Below are positions 25,018 to 33,330 of a stretch of DNA of 64,000 bases, piece by piece. This stretch comes from Clostridium sp. K4410.MGS-306 (GTDB taxonomy: Bacteria > Cyanobacteriota > Vampirovibrionia > Gastranaerophilales > Gastranaerophilaceae), in contig LARD01000004.1 in the NCBI GenBank assembly GCA_000980375.1, positions 1-64,000 of the forward strand. Reading direction: 5' to 3'. The translations under genes and the position numbers were made by a program. The notes beneath the pieces were generated by a model. It made no database searches, had not been told where the DNA came from, and worked only from the letters and a program-made list of their open reading frames with translations. Numbering within the stretch: the first letter of the stretch is position 1; every line of letters starts with the position of its first letter.

Positions 25018-25939
25018 AAAAAATATAATAGCAATTGCAGGGCCTACCGCTTCCGGAAAAACAGCGCTGGCTGTTGAGATAGCAAAGATTTTTGATACGG
25101 AAATTATTTCTGCTGACTCAAGGCAGATATACAAAGAGTTTGACATTGCAACGGCAAAACCCTCAAAAGAAGAAATGCAGGGAATAAAACATCATCTTAT
25201 GGATGTTGTGGAACCTGTTGATGAGTTTACTGTGGCAGATTTTGCTGATGAAGCCTCAAAGGTGATACAAAGCCTTTTTGAACATGATAAAATCCCTGTG
25301 GTTGCTGGAGGAACAGGGCTTTATTTTCGTATTTTGCTCGAGAATTATGATATGCCACGAGTTGCTCCCGATAAAGAATTGCGAGAACATCTTCATAAAA
25401 TAGAAAAAGAAAAAGGTGCACAGGCCCTTTATCAGATGCTTTGCGAGGCAGACCCTGTTCTGGCAAAAAATATGCACCCGAACAATACCGTAAAAATTAT
25501 CCGTGCGCTTGAGGTTTGTAAAACACTGGGCACTCCGATGTCACAGGCGCAAAAAAAGAAAGAGCCTCAATACAATGTAATCTGGCTCGGTCTTGGGCAT
25601 TTAAACGGAGAAGACAGACAGTTTTTGTACAACAGAACAGACAAACGTGTTGATATTATGCTCGAGCAGGGGCTGGAGCAGGAGGCTAAAAATCTGTTTG
25701 AAAAATACGGAAAAATCCGCAGCCTTGAAAAAACAATAGGCTATCAAGAGTTTATTGATTACTTTGAAAATAGTATAACCTTTGATGATTGCGTTGAAAA
25801 AATAAAACAAAATACAAGACGCTACGCAAAAAGGCAGCTTACGTGGTTCAGACAGAATAAAGAAATTTACTGGCTGGATATAAAAGATAAAGAACAAACG
25901 ATTAAAGAAGCTGTTCAAAGAATAAAAGATTTGTTATAA
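25001..25939 (+). CDS. miaA: tRNA dimethylallyltransferase
   Basis: 312 residues. Adds a dimethylallyl group to A37 of tRNAs reading UNN codons; MiaB, also in this window, then methylthiolates it. P-loop GPTASGKTALAVEIA (about 10-24), the DSRQIYKEFDIATAKPS substrate loop, and VVAGGTGLYFRILLENY are all present, with the C-terminal RRYAKRQLTWFRQ. Starts inside the preceding gene (17-base overlap). Confidence 0.96.
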   Translation: MTKTNKKNIIAIAGPTASGKTALAVEIAKIFDTEIISADSRQIYKEFDIATAKPSKEEMQGIKHHLMDVVEPVDEFTVADFADEASKVIQSLFEHDKIPVVAGGTGLYFRILLENYDMPRVAPDKELREHLHKIEKEKGAQALYQMLCEADPVLAKNMHPNNTVKIIRALEVCKTLGTPMSQAQKKKEPQYNVIWLGLGHLNGEDRQFLYNRTDKRVDIMLEQGLEQEAKNLFEKYGKIRSLEKTIGYQEFIDYFENSITFDDCVEKIKQNTRRYAKRQLTWFRQNKEIYWLDIKDKEQTIKEAVQRIKDLL

Positions 25940-25971
25940 AATAATCTGATAATAAACGACTAAGGGGAAAA

Positions 25972-27648
25972 ATGAATAAAGCATCTATATTGAAATTTTT
26001 TAAAAGGCACAAAGACCTTATTGCCATCTTTGTGATACTGTTTGTGTGTTATTTTTTATACTTTTTTTCAATGGGGTCTTACCCTCTTATTGACGTGGAC
26101 GAGACACGCTATGTGGCCATGTCAAGAGACTTGTTCCATGCAAATGACTTGTTGACGCTTTATTTAAACGGTGATTATTTCTTTGAAAAACCTCCTCTTT
26201 ATTTTTGGCTTGAGGTTTTGTCTTTCAGTATATTCGGTAAAATAACAGAAGCTACAGCAAGAATACCCGTAGCACTCTGTGCAGTTTTCGGGGTTGGGAT
26301 AACATATTTTCTCGGCAGCAAAATCTCATCAAAAAAATACGGACTTATTTGCGCCTTAATTCTTGCATCTTGCTTTGAATATGTTGTGCTGGCACGTGTG
26401 GCAATACTGGATATGCTTTTGTCAGTTTGCATTGCAGCCAGTGCTTTTTCAGGGATTTATACTCTGTTTTGCTCACATAGGTTTAAAAAATACTTCTGGT
26501 GGCTTGCTTATATCTGGGCCGGTTTTGCCGTGATGGCAAAAGGTGTACCGGGGCTGGCAATACCGGCTTTGACAATTTTTATTTCTTATATTATTGCCGG
26601 TCGCTTCAAAGAAATGTTCAAACCTTTATACATAATCCCCGGGCTTGTGCTTTTCTTTATAGTGACGTTGCCATGGCATATTATTATGCTGCAAAAATAC
26701 GGTTATGTGTTTTTTAGAGAATACATTTACAAACATCATTTTGAACGTTTTGCAAACTCGCATGAGCTTGGTAGAAAACAACCTTTTTATTATTACATTC
26801 CTGTGTTTTTCCTCGGGTTTATGCCGTGGATATTCTCCTTCGGGGCTCAAATTACGGTCTTTTTCAAAAAACATTTCAAAAATATTCAGGGTTATTTTGA
26901 CAAATTTTGCGACCTTCAGCCCTTGCATAAGTTTATGGTTTTAAATACAGTGTTTTTCCTTGTTGTATTCGGTTTTTATTCAGCAGCAAGCACAAAACTG
27001 CCCACTTATATTCTGCCGGCAATGTTTCCTGCGGCAATGATTCTTGGCAAATTTTGGTTTGATTATATTTTTAAAGACGAAAACGAAAGAGCTGTAAATA
27101 TTTCTACCATTATTTTAAATTTTGCATTTATCTTAACGGCAATAGGACTGACTGTCGTACCGCAGTTTATTAGAGAGGCTGACAGAGCAGGGCTTGAGGC
27201 AATGCAGATCCCCGGTGTAATAGTTATTATGGCTTCTGTGTTGATAAACAGTTTTGCTATTTTTAAAGATAAAAAGAAGCTGCATTTTATTGCACTTGTC
27301 GGCTTTATGGCTGTGTTGTCAATGTTTGCGGCAAAGATGATTTTTCCTTACGTTGTCAGTTTTGGCCAAAATGAGCTCATAGAATACGCTAAGCTTGCAA
27401 AAATCAACAGCGCAAAACTGGCTGCGGTCTCTACAGGCAACAGATACAGCCTTATTTATTACCGTGAGGCCAATGTGGATTTTATAAAAGATATCACACC
27501 TGATACAAAAGTTATTGATGAGGGCACTTATGTGATAGTACGCAACAAAAATGCAAAAGACTTTAATAACCTTTATAATTATGAAATAATAAAACAGGGT
27601 AAAAAATACTCTTTATACAAAAATACGCACCTGAAAGCAATAAAGTAA
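25972..27648 (+). CDS. GT39/ArnT-like membrane glycosyltransferase
   Basis: 558 residues. The first periplasmic loop carries the GT-C catalytic motif IDVDETRYVAMSRDLF (about 40-55), followed by NGDYFFEKPPLYFWL as in ArnT-type lipid A or lipid-linked sugar transferases. About eleven to thirteen membrane helices occupy residues 15-460, then a C-terminal periplasmic domain. It transfers a sugar from a polyprenyl-phosphate donor; acceptor unknown. AAGGGG precedes the ATG. A related but divergent GT-C protein is at 54.5 kb. Confidence 0.85.
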   Translation: MNKASILKFFKRHKDLIAIFVILFVCYFLYFFSMGSYPLIDVDETRYVAMSRDLFHANDLLTLYLNGDYFFEKPPLYFWLEVLSFSIFGKITEATARIPVALCAVFGVGITYFLGSKISSKKYGLICALILASCFEYVVLARVAILDMLLSVCIAASAFSGIYTLFCSHRFKKYFWWLAYIWAGFAVMAKGVPGLAIPALTIFISYIIAGRFKEMFKPLYIIPGLVLFFIVTLPWHIIMLQKYGYVFFREYIYKHHFERFANSHELGRKQPFYYYIPVFFLGFMPWIFSFGAQITVFFKKHFKNIQGYFDKFCDLQPLHKFMVLNTVFFLVVFGFYSAASTKLPTYILPAMFPAAMILGKFWFDYIFKDENERAVNISTIILNFAFILTAIGLTVVPQFIREADRAGLEAMQIPGVIVIMASVLINSFAIFKDKKKLHFIALVGFMAVLSMFAAKMIFPYVVSFGQNELIEYAKLAKINSAKLAAVSTGNRYSLIYYREANVDFIKDITPDTKVIDEGTYVIVRNKNAKDFNNLYNYEIIKQGKKYSLYKNTHLKAIK

Positions 27649-27677
27649 AGGCTTAGCTACTCTAAAAGGAGAAATTT

Positions 27678-29060
27678 GTGTTCGAACGTTTTACAGAAAA
27701 AGCAATAAATATAATCTCAATGGCTCAAAAAGAGGCTGCGGATTCAAAAACTTTTAAAATCTATCCGGAGCACATACTTCTGGGCGTGCTTGAGACAAAA
27801 TCAAATATCTGCTCAAGGCTTCTGGCCTACGGCGGTATGAACGCAGATGACTTTAGGGAGTATGTTTACAAAAAGTACAGCGATGTTTCTCACGAGTTTA
27901 TGCACACAAATATTGCGTTTAGTGAAGGCTCGCAAAAGCTTATCAAGCTTGCGTCAGAGCTTGCCAAAAAGAAAAATTCATACATAATGTCCGAGCACAT
28001 TCTGCTTGCACTTATTCTTACTGCGGAATCTGCAAAGTCCGAGCTGCTGCAAGATTTTAACCGCTACGGCGTTGATATCGAAAAACTCAAACAGACACTT
28101 TTAAAACTTATTGAAAAAAATAACAAAAAGAATGAAACCCACCCCGAGCTGGAAAGAAAAAAAGATAAAAGCGAGTATTCTACTGTCCAGTCTATTTTTA
28201 AAGAAGGGGACGCAAAAGACATTCTCGAGCGTGCGGTGGCAAAGCTTACCGCTTCTCATTACGAGATTCTAGGCACAGAGCAGATTGTGCAATCCATACT
28301 GGAAGATACAAATTCTGATTTGACAAAGCTTTTAAATGAATCCGGCATTGACCTTGAAAAGTATACGGGCAAACTGCAGGAGGTGTCCTCGCGTCAGGCC
28401 GAGTTTGAAGAAAAACAGATTATTTTTACGCCCAATGCGTTTAAGACAATGCTTCTTGCTTTTGAAACCGCCAAAGAGCTCGGTTCTGCCAGCGTAAAAC
28501 CCGAACACATTATACTCGGTGTATTAAAAGCAAAAAGCGGTATTGCGTATAACATTTTTAAAGAGCTGCATATTCAAGATGATGATCTGGCTCACAAAAT
28601 AATTAAACCAATCGAAAAACAAATGCCCGAAACTCTTACAATTCTGCGTCTTGCAAAACGTGAAGCACAGAGCATGAACAGAAACATTGTAGGCAGTGAG
28701 TTTATACTGCTGGGCATAATAGGAGAAGGCGCTGGAATTGGTGCAAAAGTGCTTTCGCAGCTTGGTATCACAATAAAAGACGCACGCATAGAAGTGGAAA
28801 AAGTCCTTGGCTATGGAAACTCTTACACATTTGGCGAGGTTGTTTTCTCCGACCGTGCAAAAAAAATACTCGAAATTGCGTGGGAAAAAGCCAAAAAACA
28901 CAAAAACACAAAAATTGCATCAGAGAACCTTTTGTGGGCAATTACACAAACGCCTGATTCTGTTGCAATGCAGGTTTTATCAAACCTCGGAGTTGACGTG
29001 CTGGAAATTAATCAGGGGATTTTAAAAGAGCTGGAAGAGCTAAAAAGCAGCGAGGCTTAA
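27678..29060 (+). CDS. Protein made of tandem Clp N-terminal repeats, no ATPase
   Basis: 460 residues. The start (FERFTEKAINIISMAQKEAA, then PEHILLGVLE) is that of ClpC/ClpB N domains. The half-repeat of about 70 residues recurs about six times (near 1, 78, 165, 243, 315 and 383), each with an xEHILLxxL-like helix: SEHILLALIL, TEQIVQSILE, PEHIILGVLK, SEFILLGIIG, SENLLWAITQ. That equals three Clp_N domains in one chain. There is no Walker A or B motif, so it cannot unfold proteins alone; it may act as an adaptor or substrate receptor for a Clp protease. GTG start after AAGGAG. It converges with the next gene, stops overlapping by 3 bases. Confidence 0.8.
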   Translation: MFERFTEKAINIISMAQKEAADSKTFKIYPEHILLGVLETKSNICSRLLAYGGMNADDFREYVYKKYSDVSHEFMHTNIAFSEGSQKLIKLASELAKKKNSYIMSEHILLALILTAESAKSELLQDFNRYGVDIEKLKQTLLKLIEKNNKKNETHPELERKKDKSEYSTVQSIFKEGDAKDILERAVAKLTASHYEILGTEQIVQSILEDTNSDLTKLLNESGIDLEKYTGKLQEVSSRQAEFEEKQIIFTPNAFKTMLLAFETAKELGSASVKPEHIILGVLKAKSGIAYNIFKELHIQDDDLAHKIIKPIEKQMPETLTILRLAKREAQSMNRNIVGSEFILLGIIGEGAGIGAKVLSQLGITIKDARIEVEKVLGYGNSYTFGEVVFSDRAKKILEIAWEKAKKHKNTKIASENLLWAITQTPDSVAMQVLSNLGVDVLEINQGILKELEELKSSEA

Positions 29061-29305
29061 ACTTCCAAAAACAGCTTTCTTCCCACAATATTTGGCTTTC
29101 CGTTGTAATAGCCTGCAAAGTAGCCGCCTCTTACCGGATTGTTTTTTCCGTAGAAGTTTGAACTTATGGAGGAGTTAGCCATAAACGGATTGGATGATTG
29201 TCCGGCTGCAAAAGGGTTGACTGATGCAGGTCGCACAGCAGAAATTGCAGTGGAGCGAGTTGGGGTTAATGTTTTTGAAATCAATCCTAAAAGATTTTGT
29301 ATCAT
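29057..29305 (-). CDS. 82-residue small protein of unknown function
   Basis: Strong ribosome binding site AAAGGA 5 bases before the ATG makes this a real gene. Sequence: a hydrophobic start (MIQNLLGLISKTL), a low-complexity Ser/Ala/Asn middle, and a C-terminal block GGYFAGYYNGKPNIVGRKLF that looks like a conserved motif. No signal peptide. It has a long structured leader (about 215 bases, see 29306-29520) and a probable promoter at 29529-29556. I recall similar C-termini in gut Melainabacteria, but function is unknown. Confidence 0.65.
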   Translation of the reverse strand: MIQNLLGLISKTLTPTRSTAISAVRPASVNPFAAGQSSNPFMANSSISSNFYGKNNPVRGGYFAGYYNGKPNIVGRKLFLEV

Positions 29306-29520
29306 GGCAATCCTTTCAACGGATGGTGGGGCTTATTCGACCTGACCGAATCCTAATTCTGTTTGAGCCGAACTTTATTTGTGCTTTGCCGTTATCAATA
29401 ATGGGATAAGGCGAGTCTCACTTGAAAAAGTGAGCTTTTGCCTGCTCACGCAGGTGAGTTGGCTAAAGCGACTCTAGATTACTTACTAACAATTTATATA
29501 TACGAATAAATCAGATTCTG
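29306..29520 (-). ncRNA. Structured 5' leader, candidate cis-regulatory RNA
   Basis: The 335-base gap 29306-29640 holds a dense run of inverted repeats. GAGTC (29413-29417) pairs with GACTC (29470-29474) around two hairpins: TCACTT-GAAA.-AAGTGA (29418-29433) and a longer one, GCTTT (34-38)/AAAGC (65-69), GCC/GGC, CTCAC-GCAG-GTGAG (29445-29458), giving a three-way junction. Next come GCCGTTATC/GATAAGGC (29388-29412) and ATTCG/CGAAT (29335-29351). Next to the start codon, 29310-29313 pairs with 29321-29324 and would cover the AAAGGA site. It matches no riboswitch class I know. The strand follows the promoter and gene; a DNA-level repeat is the alternative. Confidence 0.5.
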
Positions 29521-29528
29521 TCATGTTT

Positions 29529-29556
29529 ATTATAATACATTATTAAAATTTGTTAA
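29529..29556 (-). promoter_or_regulatory. Promoter for the structured leader
   Basis: On the reverse strand TTAACA (29551-29556) is followed after 16 bases by TATAAT (29529-29534), a near-consensus housekeeping promoter. Transcription would start near 29521. The -10 overlaps a forward TATAAT at 29531-29536 that could serve the gene at 29641. Confidence 0.55.
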
Positions 29557-29640
29557 GTAATTTTTATTAAAAATCACCCGAACTGCGTATGCATACAAGC
29601 CCCGAAAGTGCCAGAATATAATAACACGGGAGATAAAATC

Positions 29641-29847
29641 ATGATAAAAAAATGCCCTTTTAATTTTGACGAATGTACGCCGCAGTGTGCTTTGTTTATT
29701 GCACCTGATGATTTGAACGAGCTTGTTGCAAACAGGCTGACGAGTGTTGGCGTCTATGACAAACACCATGGCATGTGCTCTTTTAAAAACCAGGCACTTG
29801 CTAAAAGCAGAGAAATATTTGAAAAAAGTCAGGTAAATAAGTTTTAA
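29641..29847 (+). CDS. 68-residue cysteine-containing small protein
   Basis: Starts MIKKCPFNFDECTPQCALF and has a fourth cysteine in HGMCSFKNQALA, giving a C-x6-C-x3-C...C pattern that could bind a metal or form a small fold. GGGAG lies 8 bases before the ATG at 29641, which I prefer to an in-frame upstream start at 29608. Soluble, no signal peptide. I recall similar short proteins in gut Firmicutes and phages but cannot name a family. Single gene, followed by the 29924 gene after 76 bases. Confidence 0.65.
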   Translation: MIKKCPFNFDECTPQCALFIAPDDLNELVANRLTSVGVYDKHHGMCSFKNQALAKSREIFEKSQVNKF

Positions 29848-29923
29848 CGGCCTTGGTTTTTTGGGAAAAACTATTATACTTGTAATATAAGCAATTAAGC
29901 AGAAAGCGAATTATAAGCAAATT

Positions 29924-30910
29924 ATGAGCGAATTAAGCCTCGGCCAGTTTATAAAAAACGTATTTGATTACAGTACAGGAAAACCCGTCCAGCAGCAGCC
30001 CGGTAAAGTTGCCAACGAGAATTTTCAGCGTGCTCAAAATGAAGCTATGAAAATGGTTCAACAGACTGCCCAGAATATCACCCAGAATTTTGTGCGCCAG
30101 CAGGATATTTTGAATACACAGATGATGTTAAAGGAGTTGTCTAATGTTGAACGCTCATGGCTTATGAAAAACATGTTTAATTTTCCTGAAAACTTGAGCC
30201 AGCTGATAGAACAGATTGTCACACAGGGTAAAACAGTTACAGCACAAGAACTTGCTGCGTTGATGAAACAGGATATTGATATTTCAAAAATCCTTGTGCT
30301 TTTGCAAACAAACGGCAAAGCAGCGCTTGAAAAACTGCAAAAAATGATTACCACAATGAATCAATCCGGTATCTATGACACCCGCCAGCTCAAAGAAATG
30401 TCTGTGCTTATCAACGCCTGTATCCCCGCAAATGACGCTTCTCAGGCGCAAATTTTAAAAAGCCTTATGGTAATGTATCTGCCGTGGCTGCCTTTGAATG
30501 AGAGTGCAGGGTTTAATTTTGGCGCAGATTCTGCTGAGGAAGGTAAAAAAGGTGCAGGCGAAGAGTCGATTACCATTATCATCACAACGAAAAACTACGG
30601 TGAAATAAAAGTCTTTTTGTTCATGGCGCAAAACGGTGTAAATATGGATGTTACCTGCAGCGATGATTTTCCAAAGGAACGTTTTAACGAAGCAATAAAA
30701 GGCGAAAATGCGATTCACCTGTCTGAAAACCCTGTTTACACTACAAGGAAATCAAGCTCTGATGAAGATGCAAAAGAGCTTAAGGTGGAGTTTTCAAAAT
30801 CAGCAAAAATTACACCGCAGCTGCTCATTATCGTGCATGCGATTATAAAAATAGTTACAGAGCTCGACAGTACCGGCACCCTTCAGGAAAAAAGAAAAGA
30901 AGAGCTGTAA
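29924..30910 (+). CDS. Uncharacterised protein, weakly FliK C-domain-like
   Basis: 328 residues, soluble. The N-terminal part is Gln/Asn-rich and helical (about 15-170). The C-terminal part (about 205-260) contains the beta-rich stretch KNYGEIKVFLFMAQNGVNMDVTC, which recalls the hook-length control protein FliK C-terminal domain (a motif of the form LGxVxVxL...vxV). With flagellar genes elsewhere in the window this is possible but weak; no Pro/Gln ruler region is seen. No clear Shine-Dalgarno site; TATAAG ends 6 bases before the ATG. Confidence 0.6.
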   Translation: MSELSLGQFIKNVFDYSTGKPVQQQPGKVANENFQRAQNEAMKMVQQTAQNITQNFVRQQDILNTQMMLKELSNVERSWLMKNMFNFPENLSQLIEQIVTQGKTVTAQELAALMKQDIDISKILVLLQTNGKAALEKLQKMITTMNQSGIYDTRQLKEMSVLINACIPANDASQAQILKSLMVMYLPWLPLNESAGFNFGADSAEEGKKGAGEESITIIITTKNYGEIKVFLFMAQNGVNMDVTCSDDFPKERFNEAIKGENAIHLSENPVYTTRKSSSDEDAKELKVEFSKSAKITPQLLIIVHAIIKIVTELDSTGTLQEKRKEEL

Positions 30911-31051
30911 TTAGTTTAGCGCATGTTCTTTTTCTTCTTTTAAAGCGCGTTCGTAGTTGTATGCTTTTAAAAAACGGGCTTTTAGCATGTCATTAACTGT
31001 TTCGTATTTTTGATATTGTAAATTTTCTGTTCGATCCGCGTATTTTTTCAT
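30911..31051 (-). CDS. 46-residue charged small protein downstream of DAHP synthase
   Basis: The ATG overlaps the DAHP synthase stop as TAATG (31049-31053), a coupling arrangement that rarely arises by chance, and the ORF ends one codon before the convergent gene. The product (MKKYADRTENLQYQKYETVN...) is very rich in Lys, Glu and Tyr and predicted helical. Role unknown; could be a small partner of the enzyme or a remnant. Confidence 0.5.
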   Translation of the reverse strand: MKKYADRTENLQYQKYETVNDMLKARFLKAYNYERALKEEKEHALN

Positions 31052-32115
31052 TATTTCAGTGCAGCCTTTTCTCTTTCTGCTTTTTCTAATTTGTTGTCGT
31101 AGTCTATTCTGCCTATTAGTTTGTTGAGGTGTCTTTGTACTTCTTTAAACATCGGAAGACTCAGGCTCTGTGCTCCGTCAGAAGACGCGTTGTCAGGGGC
31201 GTTGTGGATTTCTATCATCAGACCGTGCGCACCTGCCATAAGTGCCGCCTTGCTCATAGGTTCAATCAGGTATCTTCTGCCTGTTCCGTGGCTGGGGTCT
31301 GCTATGACAGGTAGATGTGAGAATTTTTTGATAATGGGTATTGCCGCAATATCAAGCGTGTTTCTTGTAAAAGTAGAGTCAAAACCTTTTACCCCTCTTT
31401 CACAAAGGATTACGTTGCCGTTATCGTTTGCCATGATGTGCTCTGCTGCAAGGAGAAACTCTCTAATTGTTGCCGCAGGGCCTCTTTTTAAGAGTACGGG
31501 CTTGCCTGCTTTGCCCACTGCTTTTAATAGTTTAAAGTTTTGCATGTTTCTTGCGCCAATCTGGATTAAGTCAACATAATCACAGAACATATCAACATCT
31601 GCTGTGTCCATGACTTCTGACACAACGAGCATATTAGTTTTTTCTGCCGCTTCTTTGAGGTATTGCAGCCCTTTTTCACCCAGCCCGTCAAAGTCGTAGG
31701 GTGAGGTTCTGGGTTTGAAGGCACCGCCTCTTAAAAATTCACAGCCCATTTCTTTTGCAGCTGTGGCAACTTCCATAAGCCAGCTGAAATCTTTTTCTAC
31801 AGAACACGGGCCGACCATCATAACAGGTCTTTCGAGCCCGCCGATTTTTACACCGTTTTTAAATTCAACAACTGTGTCTTCTTCTTTTGATTCTCTTGAC
31901 GCCAGTTTGTAGGGTTCTTGTATGAGTTTTACTTCTCTTACGCCGTCAAAAGACGCAACGGATTGCGGCTCGATAAGTCTTTTGTCGCCTATTGCCGCAA
32001 GCACTGTCATTACATCGCCGTGGTTTAAAACAATTTTAAACCCTTTATTTTCCATGTATCTTTTTACTGCATTGATTTGTTCTACTGTTGCTTTAGGTTC
32101 CATTATTATTATCAT
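31051..32115 (-). CDS. aroF: 3-deoxy-7-phosphoheptulonate (DAHP) synthase, type I-beta
   Basis: 354 residues. First enzyme of the shikimate pathway: erythrose 4-phosphate plus phosphoenolpyruvate to DAHP. An N-terminal ferredoxin-like regulatory domain (about 1-75) precedes the KDO8PS-like barrel: MMVGPCSVEKDF (about 99-110), LRGGAFKPRTSPYDF, IQIGARNMQNF, VLLKRGPAATIREFLLAAE, and DPSHGTGRR. This layout is that of the Thermotoga/Bacillus AroA(F) class, feedback regulated through the N domain. AAGGGA lies before the ATG. It follows the nucleotidyltransferase by 26 bases. Confidence 0.95.
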   Translation of the reverse strand: MIIIMEPKATVEQINAVKRYMENKGFKIVLNHGDVMTVLAAIGDKRLIEPQSVASFDGVREVKLIQEPYKLASRESKEEDTVVEFKNGVKIGGLERPVMMVGPCSVEKDFSWLMEVATAAKEMGCEFLRGGAFKPRTSPYDFDGLGEKGLQYLKEAAEKTNMLVVSEVMDTADVDMFCDYVDLIQIGARNMQNFKLLKAVGKAGKPVLLKRGPAATIREFLLAAEHIMANDNGNVILCERGVKGFDSTFTRNTLDIAAIPIIKKFSHLPVIADPSHGTGRRYLIEPMSKAALMAGAHGLMIEIHNAPDNASSDGAQSLSLPMFKEVQRHLNKLIGRIDYDNKLEKAEREKAALK

Positions 32116-32141
32116 GTTTCGAGCTTTCCCTTTTTCTTTTT

Positions 32142-33167
32142 TTAAACTAAATTGAAATCTATGATTTTATCCGGTGCAATGATTTCCCATTTTTCATTGC
32201 CTGTAATCGATGATTTTATTACGGTATTTTCTGCTGCCACCATGTTTTTCAGAGTAACATTGTCTTCAACAACCGTGTTATCCCATAAAATTACATTGTC
32301 TAAAGTGACATTTTTGCCTATTTTGCAATTGTTGCCAATAACAGCGTCGTTGGTTATTTTTACAGATTCGTCGATAATTGTATTTTTTCCGCAGACATAA
32401 ACAGCGTCATATTTTTTGATAATATTAGGCTGCTGTATCATTACTTTTCTGTGCAGTGCGTCAATGTTAGATTCAATGTACTGTTCAATCGAGCCTATGT
32501 CAGACCAGTAAGAGTAGATTCTGTATGTATTTATTTTTTCGCCTGCTTTAAGAAGTGCGGGGAATACGTTTTTTGCAAAGTCATATTTTTCGCCTTTGGG
32601 TATAAAGTCAAAAATCCTTTTGTTAAACACATAAATACCTGTATTTATAAAATTGCTTTTTGCTTCATTCACAGGGGGTTTTTCCTGAAACTCAATCACC
32701 CTGTGTTCGGGTGAAGAAACAACCACCCCGTATTTTGATACTTCGTTGTGCTCAACAGCAGAGATTGCCATTGTTGCAATGCAGCCGGATTCTTTATGTG
32801 AACGCATAACTTTTTCTAAATCCGCGTCATGCAGCCCGTCTGCGCTAACTACAAGAAAATCTTTTTCTCCTTCAAAAAAGGATTCGCATTTTTTTACTCC
32901 GCCGGCTGTACCTGACAGGTCGGTTTCTCTTATAAAAGAAAAATCTATATCAACCGGTGAATTTTTTGAATATCTGTCTTCTATCTGCTTTGCAAGATAG
33001 TGGGTGTTTGCAATAACTTTTTCTATCCCGTAGCTTTTCAATTTTTGCAAAAGGATATCCATTACAGGCTTGTTTAAAACAGGCACAAGCGGTTTTGGGA
33101 CGTTTTGAGTAAGCGGTTCCAGCCTGGAACCTACACCTGCTGCCATAACCATTGCCTTTGTTATCAA
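32142..33167 (-). CDS. Sugar-nucleotide pyrophosphorylase with left-handed beta-helix tail
   Basis: 341 residues. N-terminal nucleotidyltransferase domain with the signature AAGVGSRLEPLTQNVPKPLVPV (about 9-30) and VVSADGLHDADL at about 100; C-terminal hexapeptide-like repeats (about 250-330, ending VTLDNVILWDNTVVEDN). Such proteins make GDP-mannose, dTDP- or UDP-glucose type donors; mannose-1-phosphate guanylyltransferase-like is my best guess. The start is a TTG 9 bases after GGGGAG; the first in-frame ATG (33152) lacks a site. It heads the operon with DAHP synthase. Confidence 0.85.
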   Translation of the reverse strand: MITKAMVMAAGVGSRLEPLTQNVPKPLVPVLNKPVMDILLQKLKSYGIEKVIANTHYLAKQIEDRYSKNSPVDIDFSFIRETDLSGTAGGVKKCESFFEGEKDFLVVSADGLHDADLEKVMRSHKESGCIATMAISAVEHNEVSKYGVVVSSPEHRVIEFQEKPPVNEAKSNFINTGIYVFNKRIFDFIPKGEKYDFAKNVFPALLKAGEKINTYRIYSYWSDIGSIEQYIESNIDALHRKVMIQQPNIIKKYDAVYVCGKNTIIDESVKITNDAVIGNNCKIGKNVTLDNVILWDNTVVEDNVTLKNMVAAENTVIKSSITGNEKWEIIAPDKIIDFNLV

Positions 33168-33330
33168 AACTCCTGTCTCCCCGTAAATTCTTGACTTAAC
33201 AAAATTGTATTATGAAAAGTGCGTTATAACACAATTTGTGAACATATAATTTACATTTGTTTCATATTTTTTCACTTTTAAAGGACTTTAATGATAGAAT
33301 ATATAAAAAATCATTTTCGAAAGGACAAAA

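Noticed and set aside
29306..29480. RNase P RNA, SRP RNA or tRNA-like sequence
   Set aside because: Short look-alikes (GGGGCTTAT on one strand, GGTCAGG and CCACCA on the other) exist, but the conserved cores and required lengths are missing and the 3' side is coding.
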